Of a DNA stretch of 64,000 bases, positions 33,701 to 47,167 are shown piece after piece (position 1 is the first letter of the stretch; the number at the start of each line of letters is the position of its first letter). The notes beneath the pieces were generated by a model that worked only from the letters and a program-made list of their open reading frames with translations, was not told the DNA's origin and ran no database searches. This DNA is from Rostratula benghalensis (taxonomy: Eukaryota > Chordata > Aves > Charadriiformes > Rostratulidae), in the NCBI GenBank assembly GCA_013399305.1, contig VXAI01000385.1, positions 429,308-493,307 of the forward strand. The letters are read 5' to 3'. Position numbers and translations under genes: made by a program.

Positions 33701-36700
33701 AGGTATTTATATGCAGGTACTACTCTGGTTTTACTGACCTGAGACACTCTCAATGCCAAAAGTCATTTCCATGTCGCTTTACAAAATATGCTTGTTTCCT
33801 TCCTTCACTGATGACCATCTTAAAGCTTGTTTTGGCATACTTGGAAGCCTGCAACTACAAGTGTTCATTCTCCTTAAGTGCCTCTCTAGTACTGTTTTAC
33901 CTGTTTGAGCTATTTATTAATTATTTGTTTGAAGAATACCCATGAGTCCTAGGTAAGGTAAGGCCTCGCTGAGACAAGTATTGTGCAAATACCTAGTAAA
34001 AATCCCTGCTTTGAAGAGATTCAATAGAAGCTGCGTTCCTTTGATCCACAATACACAACGGACTGCTGTGCCAATCTTGGTCCTCTCTAAAGCTGTAAGA
34101 CTTCTAATTTGATCCTTTGAATTGCAGAACAGAGGCCTAGGTTGGCGAGATGGCTGAGGTGGGTGGAAGGAGAAAAGTACAATGGAAATAAGAGCAAAAA
34201 AAAAAAATGAAGCGTTTTCTATAACTGAGCAATGACTAAATAACAATAGAAAAATATCTGGAGATATGACAGGTCTATAGACACGAGTGATATAGTGGAT
34301 AGAGTGTTATCTCTTCTACAACAAGCTTACATTGTGGTAACCTAGGAGGTTGCTAGTAGGTGTGCAGGATGAGTTAAAGGAGGTAGCTGCAGGTATAACT
34401 ACCTGTTATACAACAGGTTGTTGATATGCTTGCCACAGGATACTGCACATGCTGAAAGCTTATATGGGCTCCAAGTGTGACTACAAATTAATGGGAAAAA
34501 AGTCATTGCAGACCACTAAAGAGAGCCATTGCCTCTGTCACAGGACAAATGGGAACCAACTTTCTAGTGGCTCAGGAAGTAACAACTTTTCTCTCCAGTT
34601 TTAATCCCTTCTGTTTGCAAATATCCATGTCTGGACACTGTTCTTGTTGTGACCTGGTACATTCTGGTCTTATCCTTCCGCACTTCTTCCTTTAGCACCA
34701 TCTTCTTGGAGAAGCCTGCTATGGTAACTTGCTGGTAGCCTCTAGACATTGTTAGTGTTAAAGGTGCCAAAACTGTTTTCATCTTGTGATCACACACTAG
34801 CCTTAGTTACCCTTCCCCAACACCAAATTTGGTCATTTCTGTGAACAAGTTATTGCTCTTCCTTGGGTAGTTTGTCACAGCCAAACTCTTAATCAGTAAG
34901 TGGACGTTTTCCTACTATGCCAACCAACTGGATCTACTCCTCAATTATTTTCAAAGTCTGCCTCCTGTTAGTCTTCCCAATGTCTACTGGTCCCAAGAGC
35001 TGCTGCTTCTCTTACACTGAAGCCAAAATAACTAGTGCAAAAGTCTAGGGAGCCATATAACAAGTCTGGAATCAAGTAACTGAAGCTGAGAAAAGTATAC
35101 AATCAGATGTAGACATAAATTCCAGTTCTGCATAAGTGTGCAGATAACTTTAGCAATGGATGGTTTATAGTGGTAGATACATTAAGGGTGTGGGAGGCCA
35201 AAGTAAAGGATGCTTGCACAGATGTAAGACTAATTCACAGCTTGTCTCCTTTGGACCAACTGAGATAAAATAAGGGAGTGTGTGCAGACTTAAATCCCAG
35301 GCCAAGAACTCAGGTATTTGGATGCATCTGTTAAATAAGAGGCCATCTCAGTTGACATAGGAACCCTAGGAGCTACGCTCATGTTTTCTGTGGGTCTCAA
35401 GCCTGAAGAGCAGAAGCTTGGAGTGTTTTACCTTGCTAGCAGAGGCAGGAGGGTCAGTCCTAAGTTGGTGCTGCAACAGTGAAGGGATGCAAGCAGATGG
35501 CATTTACTAAGCCCTGATGCATCTAAGTTGCTATTCTAGTATTCGTGTGCAAGAACTGTAGTAATATGAACAGAGACAAAGGGGTGATTTTCAAAAGCAG
35601 CAGTGTGTGGAGGGGGAACAAGATGGGACCTATAGAAACCATGGAAACCTCTGCCTTTGGCAGAGGCTGGCAAACCTCCCAGCTTTGGCAGACTGAAGCA
35701 CAGGAAGATACAGCAAGTACTCTGATGTGGTAAGGACTAAACTCAGGTTTTGTACTGGTTAATTGAGAGGATCCAGGCACCAGCATTTGTCATGGACTTC
35801 AACAGATACTTGAAGAGTATTGATAATCAAAGCTTGATCGCCTAAACCTAAAGGTTTGGTTGTGTTTATTTCTGAAACTCACTACCTATGTTATTTACAT
35901 CCTGATCATGGGGAGTCCTTCCTGTGCAATCTGTAAATGCATGAAGCTTGGTCCAGTCTTCCTTCTGCCTCACATGCTTGGAGGTTTCCCCAATTTATGC
36001 AGGGAAATAGTAGAATACCCCCTATGGAATTGTATTTTAATACATGAACATGCCATGCTTGCAGTTGGTTTCTGAATCCGTGCATTTTTGACAGATTTTC
36101 ACTATATTTCCACAAGGCATGTGTGGAAGGTTACATAGAAATCAGATAATAACAGAGAAAGCTGCCAGAATATAAGTAATACAAACACTTTTCATGGTAC
36201 AAATACCTGTATGGTGCACTTAAGTTCATTCTGCGTACTGAATGTCTTTTCTTCTTTGAGACCCAATGGCTACATTTGACCAACGGTACCTGCAGGGACA
36301 GCATAATCATCACAGCTGTCACTAAAGTAACATTAATGTGTCTTGAAAGAGTGATTAATGAGTTTTGACAGTATCATTGCATTTCATATTTAATCAGATT
36401 ATGCATCTGTTAGGAATGGTGCACTCCTAACATCTGCAGTCAGAGCCCATGATCTCCTTCCAGATAATCAGTTTGGCAGGAGCATGAGGCCTGGTCTATG
36501 GCAGGCTTTTGACAAGTTAAAGCTATGTGCTATTGTGTTTTTTAAAATCAGTTGTGTTCCCTACGTGCCTCCAATATGTTTCTCTGCTCGTAGCCTCCTT
36601 TCCTGGTGAAAATCTCACTATGGCAAAGCATACAGCCTAAAGATAACTAAACTGGGTGTTTTACTGAAGAGGAAGGCTGGTGTAAACTAATGTTTAGTAT

Positions 36701-37079
36701 ACATACCTCAGTATATGTGCACCTAATTCTTGGTTCCCATCTCTGCTGGGTGCTTCTTGTGTGACTTTTGTCAAGTTGACCGCAGATTAGTCTTAAGGGC
36801 TTGCCCTATTTTTCTCTGGACCTCATGTTCATCTCTGATTTGGTTGGTAGTGCTTTCCTGGGGGGAAATGGGACTGTGGAAAGATGGAGGCAACAGCAGG
36901 TACTTCAGTAGTAGAGGATTATATGTACGATAGAAATATAAAGGTTTATGATTTCAAGATGATCATGTGCATATCTGGGCAGTTCTTGAAATACAAGGGA
37001 GTCTCGGCTTGGAAATACATGGATCAAAATTGACATACTTCAGCTAAAGGCTGTCCCAGCACACATTTTAGAATAATTC
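30732..37079. other. Unique DNA with one possible conserved core
   Basis: More than 6 kb without a recognisable gene or repeat. Open frames up to 109 codons (33,917-34,246, -) show no domain. The homeodomain/TALE-like motif cluster at 36,330-36,406 is listed separately. Confidence 0.5.
36330..36406. promoter_or_regulatory. Homeodomain/TALE-like motif cluster
   Basis: Within 77 bases: the 10-bp palindrome ACATTAATGT (36,330-36,339), GATTAATGAG (36,353-36,362), TTGACAG (36,365-36,371; MEIS-type TGACAG core), TAATCA (36,391-36,396) and ATGCAT (36,401-36,406). Known: homeodomain and MEIS/PBX proteins bind such words, often together in developmental enhancers. Inferred only; there is no conservation data in hand. 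Confidence 0.2.
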
Positions 37080-37210
37080 TCACAGAATCACAGACTATCA
37101 GGGATTGGAAGGGACCTTGAAAGATCATCCAGTGCAATCCCCCTGCCAGAGCAGGAACACCTAGATCAGGCCACACAGGAACGTGTCCAGACGGGTTTTG
37201 AATTCTTCCT
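37080..37210 (-). mobile_element. CR1 3' tail fragment (J/X-like)
   Basis: On the minus strand: AAAACCCGTCTGGACACG, GTTCCTGTGTGGCCTGATCT, GATGATCTTTCAAGGTCCC, CAATCCCTGATAGTCTGTGA and the terminal TTCTGTGA unit. It holds the last codons of ORF2 plus the 3' UTR. About 95 percent of its tail matches the plus-strand fragment at 42,237-42,339, making an inverted pair about 5 kb apart. Confidence 0.93.
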
Positions 37211-40200
37211 AAAACAAAACAAACTGAATAAGTATTGGCTATGTTACTATTTTTCTTTGTTTTGCCTCAGCTATCAAAAAACCCCTCAAATGGAGAACAC
37301 ACGGACCAAGAACTTACAAAGCTCCATTTAGAGTATCTTTTTTTGGTGCATGCCACACAAGGTGGGCTCCCAAATGCTGCTGGGGATTTCTTTGTGGATG
37401 TTCCTGCTAGGTTGTCCAGTGGCTGTGTATGAGGAAGTCCTTGTTAGACAGGAGAAGGCAGGGAAAAGCAAAGGAGCTGATCATGGGATGCACAGTGCAT
37501 AAGGCCATTTTGGTTTTCTTAGGGTAGTCAACAGGGTGCACTTCCTGAGCAGCAGCCCTGGCACCAAGCTGAGGGATGTAGCAAGGGATAAGCTGTGCTC
37601 TGAAGTGAAATAAGGCACTAGTGACATCACACAGCGAGGAGCAGTCGTGACTGCACAGCCCCATTCTCTCATCTTTGCAGGTATATCTCAGGGCTTAAAA
37701 GCAGACTATAAAAGTACACTCCAGGGTGAGTATGAGCGGGACAGTTAGGCACCATCTCCCTAAGGTTTGTTGGACCATCACCATTCTTATGTGAGTGTTA
37801 TTCCTCTGCTAACCTACAGAGCCCCCACCCTGGATGAAGGTGGGAGCAGGGCTTGCAAGCAGGCTGCAGCTTTCATGGGGCAAGATGATTTCTACTTTCA
37901 CCTCACTGGTTTGTTCTTCCTGTCAGTGACTTCATGATATGCAGGGTCTTAAGCAATCTCACACCTCCTTTTGAAGATGAGGTCCCTGCTTTGACAGGCT
38001 GAGAAAAATTAATTTTCCATTTAAATACCAGCTGTCACCCCAGACTGGTTGCATGACCATCTATGTCTGCAGGGCAATTTTCTTTTCAGAAAAACAAGTC
38101 ATCGTATTTGCTCTGTGACTCTTTAAAATGGAGGAATTTTTTTTTTAAAATAAACAATAAGTAGTTAAAAGATATTCCAGCCAACAAAAACAGAGTAACA
38201 GTCTATAATTCCCTTATCGTGACTATTGTGAAAAGCAGTATGTTGTTGGACAGACTTATGTCATCTCCTGGTGTCTGTTTGCCTTCAGAAGTGTCAAAAT
38301 GTGTCCAAATGTCCATGAACAGATGCAGGGAGCTGTTTTGACTGAGGAATAATTACATAGTGGTACAACAAAGATATTGGTGATTCATAATGTGGTTAGA
38401 TAAATCATCAGTCTCAATATCAGGGGGAGGGGATGAGAGTCTCTTGCTCAATGTTCTCTACAAAATGGTCTTAAGGCTTTACTCCATGTTTCAGTTATTT
38501 CTGTTGCATGCTTTTTTTTTTTTTGCAGTGAGGTTGGAGCCCTGTTGTGGGAGATTCTTCTGTTTTCATCCAGTGTGGAAAAGGTGCTTAGGTGATTTAT
38601 TAGTGAAAACTAGGGACAGACAAAACCAAACACACTGATGAAGGAAGAAGCAAGATGAGAGAAACTGTGTCTGTTCAGAAAAGCATGTGAGTGCCCGTGT
38701 ATGTGCTTCCCTGAGCAAAAAGCAATTTAAGCACTAAGAGAAAAGGTTTCCTAACACATGTCTTCTCTGGCAGTTTCCCTTGGGGGGGGGCAGTGGTGAT
38801 GTAAGTTGGGGAGGGGCTGGACTTTTTTCGCCTTGTTCCAATATGCTGGGGAAAATCTTGGAGAGCAGAGCTCGACTGCATTTGGATTGGAGTATGGGAC
38901 TGTTCTAAAGAGTGGGAAAAGACTCCAGGTAAACATTGATTTAGTGAACACTGTTGGCTAGGAAACCGTTCCCTTTTCTTTGGCATTCTGGTTGCCAACG
39001 GGGAAACCTGTCTGTGTGAGCTAGCCTGAATTTTGACAGTTGAGTTCTGGGATTTCATGTGGGTACTGTGCCTGGAGGGCTTTCAGTATGTCCCTTACGT
39101 ACCATTATAGTGCAAATTTCAGCTGGATTTCACTGTTGAAGAATTTGAAATGCTCCCAACTTTTAAAAAATGTGGGGGGAAAAAAGCATAGTCACAAAGG
39201 CTTGTTGAATTTAAAAGCCTGAGAGCTGGTATAAAAACCTGGTGCAGGGCTTCATTACTTGTGCTTTAGCTATTAACCTCTGGACTAAATTTGCCATGGG
39301 GCACCACTAAAAGCAGAAGTCTTGTGCCCTATACACAAAGACCTTTCTGCTTGCCTGCCCTTTAGTCACCCAACATCTCAGAGAATAAATTAGGTCCAGA
39401 TTTCCCAAACCCTCTAGAAATGGAAGTTTCTCAATTAGTAGTTAGTCTATCAAATAGGGTCTTGGAGGTCAGATATTTGACTGGAACTCAGTATACAGGT
39501 GTATGACTATGTTCATATTGGAGCTAGATTGTCATATTCTGTTTCTTAAGCCAGATGACAAAGGTCAATCGTACAAACACACGTTTATGCTGATTCTGAA
39601 ACAAGCATTTGTCAGGCACCCAGCTCTGGCAGAGCTGGTACTCTACTGAATACAGCAGAGAGAAGTTTTAGTCTGTGAGCTGTGGTGCTATCCAGTGAAT
39701 TGTGTATTTCTAAACATCTTTGCCTGTGTTTTCCCTGTTAGCCTGCCTCCCTCAGGATTCAGTCTAACATTGCACACAGCTTTAAATGGTGCAAAATCTG
39801 TTTGAAGAGTAACATCTTGCCTGAAAAATGTCTTGCTGTGCTGCTTAGATCCGGTCACCAAGCTCAAAGCTAACTTTGTTTCAAAATAACTCTAGTCTAA
39901 GGCCTTGGGTGGACAATGTAGCATCCTGGCATGGAAATGAGCATAATAATACCACGTGCTTAGAGATAGTAGTAGACTCCCTCTGCCATTTGGAAGTGAC
40001 TACTGTCATGTCCTCTTGGAACAATCCACTGCCTTTATCCCTGCCCTATCCTGCAATGCGGCTACAGTGAATGACTCAAAAGAAATTGATCTTATTTTTC
40101 CCCTTTTGAGTCCTTGTAAGGCTAGATTCGTTGTCCTGTGAGCCCCATGTTATGTCAAAAGTTTTAAAAATGGACCAGTGAAAAGAACAGAAATAACTCC

Positions 40201-42236
40201 CCAATGAAACCAAGTGTTTCTTCTTCTGTGGAGCAATACGGTATAAAGGTTTTAGCACCACTAACTTAGTGACCTGAATTATTAGTAACTCTGCACAGCT
40301 GCATATTTAAGGGAATGAAATTATTTGTACATATTTAAATTCAGTGGTATTTAGAACTGAGTCACTCAGGCTTTTCAGAAAATTGCAGCCAAAATCTGAG
40401 ACGTGATGCTGCTCTGCAACATGTAACTTGTGTATCTGCAGGGAATTCTGCATCCCTTGTGAGCTTAGATCATCCTTAGAGACAAGAACTAGATCTGTAA
40501 TTTGAAGTTCATGCTTCTTGTGTATAGCCAAATGTATTAAACTCATCTTCTGTTGCTTGTTGGTGTATTTTTTTGGCTTTCCAGTTTGTCATTTGCCAGT
40601 GTAGCAACAATACTTGAAACTAATAGTGATATGCCTGAGCTTTCTTATGGTCCTGCAAGTCCATCAGCGACTGTTTTACTTAAAGATAATTTTTAGCAAA
40701 GCACTGGTATTAAGATGATACAATTCCCAAGTTTGCTACACATTGGCATCTTTTGAATTGATTTATCTTCTGTGAGTATTACATATATATGTATGTGTGT
40801 ATATATATATATAAAAATCACTATCTCGCAGTCGCAAGGAGTACAAGGCTCTTGTGAAAACCAATGAGCATTATAAAAGCTGAAATTCACAATAGCTACA
40901 GCAGTGCAGAGTTATTTTCTTTTTCAAGGAAATTTTTCATGAAGTAAGAATTGTGTTTCTTTTTATTATGCAGCTACAGTACTTACCATGCTGGAAAACT
41001 TTGAGACAGAATACAGCATAGATATGACCTTAGAAAGGAATGTGATAAATTAGAGTTGCTTTTACGAATTCAAATTAGATTTGCAAACTGATTAGTTTGA
41101 TTGAGCCAGGGTGGTCTTGTAAAGAATGGGGAAGACAATGGTAGCAAGCTAGACATTTGGCCATTAAATCCTACAGAATGTCCTTTTTACTTTCTCCTGT
41201 TTGTTTTTTTTTTCCTCTGGTTTTGTTTACTCATTAGCAAACACTGGTAAATGACATCTTTCCACTGTTCAAACCTGAGAGAGGAATTTTTATCTTTTGA
41301 AATTACTAGTACTGAGGGGTTTTGCCTTTGCTAAATGAAACTCTTCAAGACACTGAACTGAGAATCTGTGAAGTTCTGTTTTCTAAAGGCTACAGAAGCT
41401 GATGGCTGTTTTTCTGACAAACTGGTAAGGGAGAGCAAAGAAAGCCATTTACTTGTGGAGATGACACAGAGGGACTAAGGGGAAAAGCTTGGCATATTCG
41501 TTATGAGCATTTGGTGTGAGGCATCGGAGACAAGAACATCTTTCAGATAGTGGGCAGTGTTGTTGGGTGAACATATCCTGTAAAAAGGCAACCTTTAGAG
41601 GCCAACCCCCACTCAGACCCTTCCCAGATAGACAAGCAAAATTGGATGAGCTGGGTTCTCACTGCCTAGTCTTTTAACTAGGATCAGGGGAGAAAGCCTG
41701 CAGTGCACAAAACTAAACAGCAAGTGCAAGCTACTTCTTAAACCGCCCATTTTCCTCACAAGGGTCTGAATCTGTATTCTGATCCTGACTTCTTCATTTT
41801 TCTTTTCATTCCCAGACAGTTAGCAAAGCAGAAGCATTGGAATGGGGTGAAAAGAAGGAACAGGGGTGAAATATGAGGTGCACTAATAGGTCTGAAAGTG
41901 AATAAAGTATAGCACAGAGAACTGCAACTGCAGCGGTTCCTCTTTCGGCAGGAATTTTTGGTCTGTAATTCAGCTTGGTATTTTTAGTCCCTATTTGGCA
42001 GCTCAAATAAGAGACCTCACCTGGTAACTTTATTTTCAGGAGGTTGAAGCATGGTGGGAGGAGAAGCTTTTTCCAATCAGTGACTACCAATCAGCTGGAT
42101 GAAATGGTTTGGCTTCTTACAACTGGCTCGTTTTCAAGGGTGGTTTTTTATTTCTTTTATTGCTTGAGGAGGGGAGGATTAGAGGATAAGCAGCTGATTA
42201 GGTCAGGAGCACTGCCCTGGGAACATGGAACAACTC
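37211..42236. other. Unique DNA
   Basis: No gene recognised. It contains a T13 run followed by GCAG (38,512-38,528, acceptor-like but without a convincing exon), a G9 run (38,782-38,790) and the TA/TG microsatellite at 40,781-40,813. A 127-codon minus frame (38,675-39,058) is serine/proline-rich and unsupported. Confidence 0.5.
40781..40813 (+). repeat. TA/TG dinucleotide microsatellite
   Basis: Alternating ACATATATAT, GTATGTGTGT and ATATATATATATA: a compound (TA)n/(TG)n tract of about 33 bases. No association with a gene. Confidence 0.9.
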
Positions 42237-42339
42237 GATGTTCCTGTGCAACCTGGTCTAGATGTTCCTGCTCTGGCAGGGGGATTGGACTGGATGATCT
42301 TTCAAGGTCCCTTCCAATCCCTGATAGTCTGTGATTCTG
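42237..42339 (+). mobile_element. CR1 3' tail fragment (J/X-like)
   Basis: Reads GATGTTCCTGTGCAACCTGG, TTCCTGCTCTGGCAGGGGGA, GATGATCTTTCAAGGTCCC and CAATCCCTGATAGTCTGTGA, ending with one degenerate TTCTGA unit. Only the last ORF2 codons and 3' UTR remain. Its closest relative in the window is the minus-strand fragment at 37,080-37,210, which shares the CTTTCAAGGTCCC and TCCCTGATAGTC variants. Confidence 0.93.
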
Positions 42340-45300
42340 ATCTAAGATCGTCATGGTAGTCCTATGGAGAGTCTCATGACAGCCACAAATGCCTGTGTGA
42401 TACCCTAAGAGAAGGCAAGGTTTGCCCTTCTAGTCTCATTGCATTGGCTCCCTCATACACTTCATTATTGTGTGGGTCTTTGCTACTGGGATAAGGTCAG
42501 GGCCACCTGCCTGTGTGCCTTATGCGTCTGCCCTGTTTAATCTGTCCAACATCCCCTGCCAAGCTGCTAGAGGTTCAGCTCTAGCTGGCTCTCCCTGCCA
42601 GGGCTTTTTCAGCCTGAATCAAAGTTGCCTTGCTTTCAAATGGTCTGTCTTTTCAGCAGTTGCTCAACACTGATATCTGCTTCTTGGTGTCCTTTTGAAC
42701 ATCTAAATGAAAAGAGAGTGCTTGAGGAAATCCTTGGCTTGACCTTTACCTATGAAAACTGTATAATCCCTGCTCTGCCAGGCCCGTTGGCCCTTGGGTT
42801 GGGGTAGAGATTTTTCTGCAAAATGCAATGTGTTCACAGCACATTTTCAAACAGTAGAGAAGCAAGCATATGCGCTTACATTTTCAGGAGAGCTATAGAC
42901 AAAAAAGCAAAACATTTTCACAGCTTTAAGTGCGCAGGGTGGTGTGTGCCGTGTCCTTTTCCTATATCAGCTCTCAGCAGTTATGAGGTTGCTACCTGGT
43001 CTTGCACCTGATTTTTCAGGCAACTTCTCTTACACAAAGAATGATTTAAAGCCGTCTCAACATGTTTTCAGTATGTCACCAGGTTAGTGACTACCTTCTA
43101 CTTTTGTGGAGGAGGGCAGAAAGAAATAAGATCTCTGATCTTGAGTGTTCTGTATGTGTAGCAGTAAATCAAAAGCAAACAAATATACACACAAATATGT
43201 ACACAAATGTGCATTTTTAAAATTCAAACTTCAGTTTATTCTACATGACTAAATATAGATTATTGGATTTTCTGTTACAGACAAAATATTTAATGAAGTC
43301 TGACAATTCTGTTGAATGTGACTTCAGGAGTGTCAACTTTGGACTGGAGCAAATCCACATTCTAGCCATGTTTTGCTATCTGCCCTGGCAGTCAGCACTG
43401 GATACTTCAGGGAGAGAGATAAGCAGCATCCTGCAAGCAGGTTGTCTATGAAGAAAGTTTCATTCCATGTCTAAATAGCTGTTGATTTTACTCCTAAAAT
43501 AACTTTATTTATTCAATATTTTTCCTTAATCCTGATAATGTACTGTAAATTAAAAAAAAAAAAGCTGCTATTTTGAATACTTCTACAGTATCTTCCACTG
43601 GTATCTCATGATAGATTTCTGCAGGTTAGCAATGGGGAAAGTGTTTTATCAGTTCTGCATCTAGCACTTCTCACTTTCACATAGGTCCCTAGTCTTATTC
43701 GGAGTGAGAACAACAGATCTCATGGGAGTTGATTTAGAGTTATCCTCTGTGTAGCTGTTTTAAGGATACAACATTTTTATATAGCTGACATTCTCACAAC
43801 AAACAATTTTTGACATTTTCTTAAATTTGTATTTCTCAGATCTCAGCAGTGTGTTCTTGTGGTTTTATATGACCACTTATTTGAGACTCATATTTTTATA
43901 TTTAAAATCTCTATAATACAGACAGAACTTTGGAAACTGCACTCAGTTCAAACTTCACCATCCAAAGACAGAAGATAATCTATTTCAGAAGCTGCACACT
44001 GAGGTAGTTGTTCTGTAGTGGCCCTGCTATTATTAATTTACTTGGAAAGTGCCTATGGTTCTGGCTTAGTACCTGCTATTGATGAAATCACTGGTATTAC
44101 AGTTCATGATTCAGACCACCAAAACATTCCTCAACATTTCTCTAAAATGAAGAGGAAAAAGCCCCATGGATATGTCTTTAGAGCACTCCATTATGAAGTA
44201 AATTTCTTTTCTATCATTTCTTGAGGACATAAAGAAAAGCTGAATGCTACATGTAGCAATAACCTACAATCCAGGGATGTAACTAAGTCATGGGAGTTGC
44301 AGTTGCAAAGAGTTCTGAACCTACTTTTACTAGGTGGCTCAGATATAATGCTAGTAGCAACCAAGGTTGAAGCTGTGAAGCACTTAAAGCAACAGTGCTC
44401 ATCAACAGTACTGCTCTGCATCAGCTAACCTGTGGCACTGCAGTAGTACTTCCTCTGCTTGCTTGGTGTTCATCTATTCAGCAAAACTGGCCTCTCAGGT
44501 GTCTGAAAGCCAACAGTACTTCCTGGAAGCTACATTGCTGATAAGTGATATGGGTCATGTGAGTTGTGTGTTAGTTGTAATTTCCATGCTCCCCATATTT
44601 CAGTGTGTGATGTCTGTTTACCAGAAGAGGTTACTTAGTATTGTGCTTTCACTAAATTAATCCTTATTTCTTTTTTTAGCAAGCATTGAATTACCCAGAA
44701 GAGGAAAAAAAATCAATCATTTTAGTGACTAGGCAGTATGGGTAAGCAACCTAAAATGGCTTGTTTTGTGGAAAAAGATACTATGCTAATGGAAATGCTA
44801 TGAAAAAAGGAGCTACGCTAAGGAATTGTACAAAAGACGCTGGTGGCACCTGCCAAGACTTCCAGGCAATGCTGTCCATCTTTGATTGCTATCAACAGAC
44901 CACAAATTTGTATGTATGTAAGCAAAGGATGTTCTTGTGACAGTTGCCTGTCAGTCAGTAGATGTGTTCAGGAGGATGGATGGATCTACATGGCAACACA
45001 GGGATGAAATTCATGTCAAGGCGAAAAAGTATTCCTCAACCAGACATCTCTGGAACTTAGAGTGGAGAGGTAAATGGGAAACACTTGATGAGTTTGCTGG
45101 TGCGTGTTTGACAATGGCAGTCAACAGGTTTAAAAAAAATGTCAGATAATGCCTGCACTCCCAGAGGCTGACAAAATAAACCCACATCCTAATGCACCTC
45201 TATTAGGGAGACTGAAAGTAGCTTACAGAGGGGGGAGAAATACTCAGAGTTTTTCATGAGGAGCAGAAGTTACGTGGGGTGGAGACTCCTGGGCTCTTGA

Positions 45301-46928
45301 AAGGCCTGATGCAAATAATGCCTGAGATCTGTGAATACAGAGGGAGACATGCTCAGAGATAGGCTTGTCTTGATTATAACTACATTTCTCTTGCTATCTA
45401 AAGCACTGAGCAATTGTTGGAAGTTTGAAAGTCAGTTTTGTGGAGTGCTGGCTTTGTGTCCCCAGGAGGCTGAGGAGTAAGCTGAAGTCACAAAGCTGGC
45501 AAGGACCTTCTTTAGCCCACTGAGCTTGTGGCAGCAATGACAAGCCATGGGAAAAGGGACTTTGTTTTAAAAAAAAAAAAAAAAAAAGGCAGTAGAAAGA
45601 ACACTCCTCTAGAAGTATCTTGGAAGAGATCCTGGTTCCCGGGTTTTGCCTAATCTCTGAAAACCTGAAACCCAACTGTTTATGCCATATTAACATCCAG
45701 AGCAGAGCTATTCCAAGCTGGTGCTAACTGCTCCAGGACAGGTCTCTACAGAGGCTATTCTATAAAAATCGGTTCTGATGCCTTACATCTTTCACTGGAA
45801 AGAATTGCAGCAAGTCTAGCCAGCCTTGTTCAGGGCACAGCACACATAACAGACTGGTAGAACAAATGCAGAGCTCTTTCAGACTACTGTATTTTCACAA
45901 TGAGTTCATATTTCTGGTTTGTAGCACATATGAGATACAGCTAATAGTTAATCTGCTGAGGGCATTGTAGGTGCAATAACAATCATACCCCTCCTATAGT
46001 GCTATCTGGAGACAAAACAACTAGCTGTGCTTGGAGCACTTTCCATTGAAATAACAGCACTGCAAGGGGAGTGCTGATTATAGCCTTCCATGAAAAATTA
46101 AATCTACAGATAACGTGCTGTTTATAACTTGCCAAGCACATTGCTCATGAGCAGTGCAGGAGAATCAATTCCCTAGTTAGTACAAATTAGTATACATCTT
46201 TTTCTGAATGCTGAGGTTATGTGAGTTCTTGTGCACAAGGTCTTTTAATTGTAGAAGTGATTAGTATGTCTTGTCACAGTGTCTTTTTAGTTGCTAAGAC
46301 ACATTTTGCAGTGTATAAGGCTCCAAACATGTGGAAGTAATGGAGTTGCTAACATACCTGAAGTCAGGCTGATAATGTTTTGCTATTACTTGTAAAGTTA
46401 GTGTACTTCCACAAAATAATCTGCATTTGTAATCTAAAGGATAGCCAGACCTTTTTAGTGCTTCTAAGCTCATTCTGAGTGTATTCCTTCAATGGAATTC
46501 ACGTTGCAGTTGAGTTGAGATTCAAAGGATCATATTGTAAGATCTGTTAGTGGCTTGAATAGTAATTCAGTCCTGCTTAATGTGTCTGCTAGAAAATGTG
46601 TAATTGGTATTTAAAAATATCAATGCTTATCATGCTGTCTTGAAAATGAGATCACAATTTTGTCCAAATCTGGTAGTTATTATCTATTTAATACCAAAGG
46701 AATTTTAAATTTGGCCCAATCCAGTTCTTGAAGCAAGTGGTAAAACTCCAGTCAAATAAGAGAAGGATTAGATAAATGCTGACTGCTTGTAAAGTCCCAT
46801 TTGTTAACGTTCAACTTCAGCAGAAATAACTGGTAACTAATTAGAAGCACTGTTAAAATATTTACTATCTGAATGTTCAAATACATTAAAAGATTAATGA
46901 AATCCCACTGATATTTTTTTTTTTTCAG
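42340..46928. other. Unique DNA
   Basis: No repeat family or gene recognised. A12 at 43,552-43,563 and A19 at 45,569-45,587 are the main simple repeats. The A19 run has no polyadenylation signal just upstream, so it is not evidence for a retrocopy. Confidence 0.5.
45569..45587 (+). repeat. A19 homopolymer
   Basis: Uninterrupted run of 19 A after TTGTTTT. No AATAAA or ATTAAA in the preceding 30 bases and no recognisable coding sequence upstream. Confidence 0.9.
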
Positions 46929-47167
46929 AGTTGTTTTTGTGGGGAAAATAATTCTACTTTGCTAACTGGAAAAATAGAAACACTAGAACAATGCTTACCA
47001 AAACCTCAATACCTCTCCCTTAAAATTCTGAGTGGCTGTGAAGAAGCTCTCTTCATGCCTGAATACATGAATACTTGTGGGAGGAAGCTTGAGGAGTTCA
47101 GCATTAAGCTATCTGGTATTTTTAATACTAAATCTTCACAAACTGCAAACCAGCTCCTGACTCTAGG
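46929..47167 (+). CDS. Weak candidate internal exon
   Basis: Seen: a T12 tract directly followed by CAG (46,914-46,928) makes a strong-looking acceptor. The phase-0 frame is then open for about 80 codons to a TGA that overlaps a good donor, AGG/GTGAGA (47,165-47,172). The peptide has several Cys (SCFCGENNSTLL, LPKPQYLSLKILSGCEEALF) and a helix-prone part (GRKLEEFSIKLSGIF). Codon third positions are not enriched for G or C. No family recognised and no partner exon found, so this may be chance. Confidence 0.2.

Noticed and set aside
38675..39058. 127-codon minus-strand frame, Ser/Pro-rich
   Set aside because: No domain or splice support; part of its length depends on a G9/C9 run that is prone to error.
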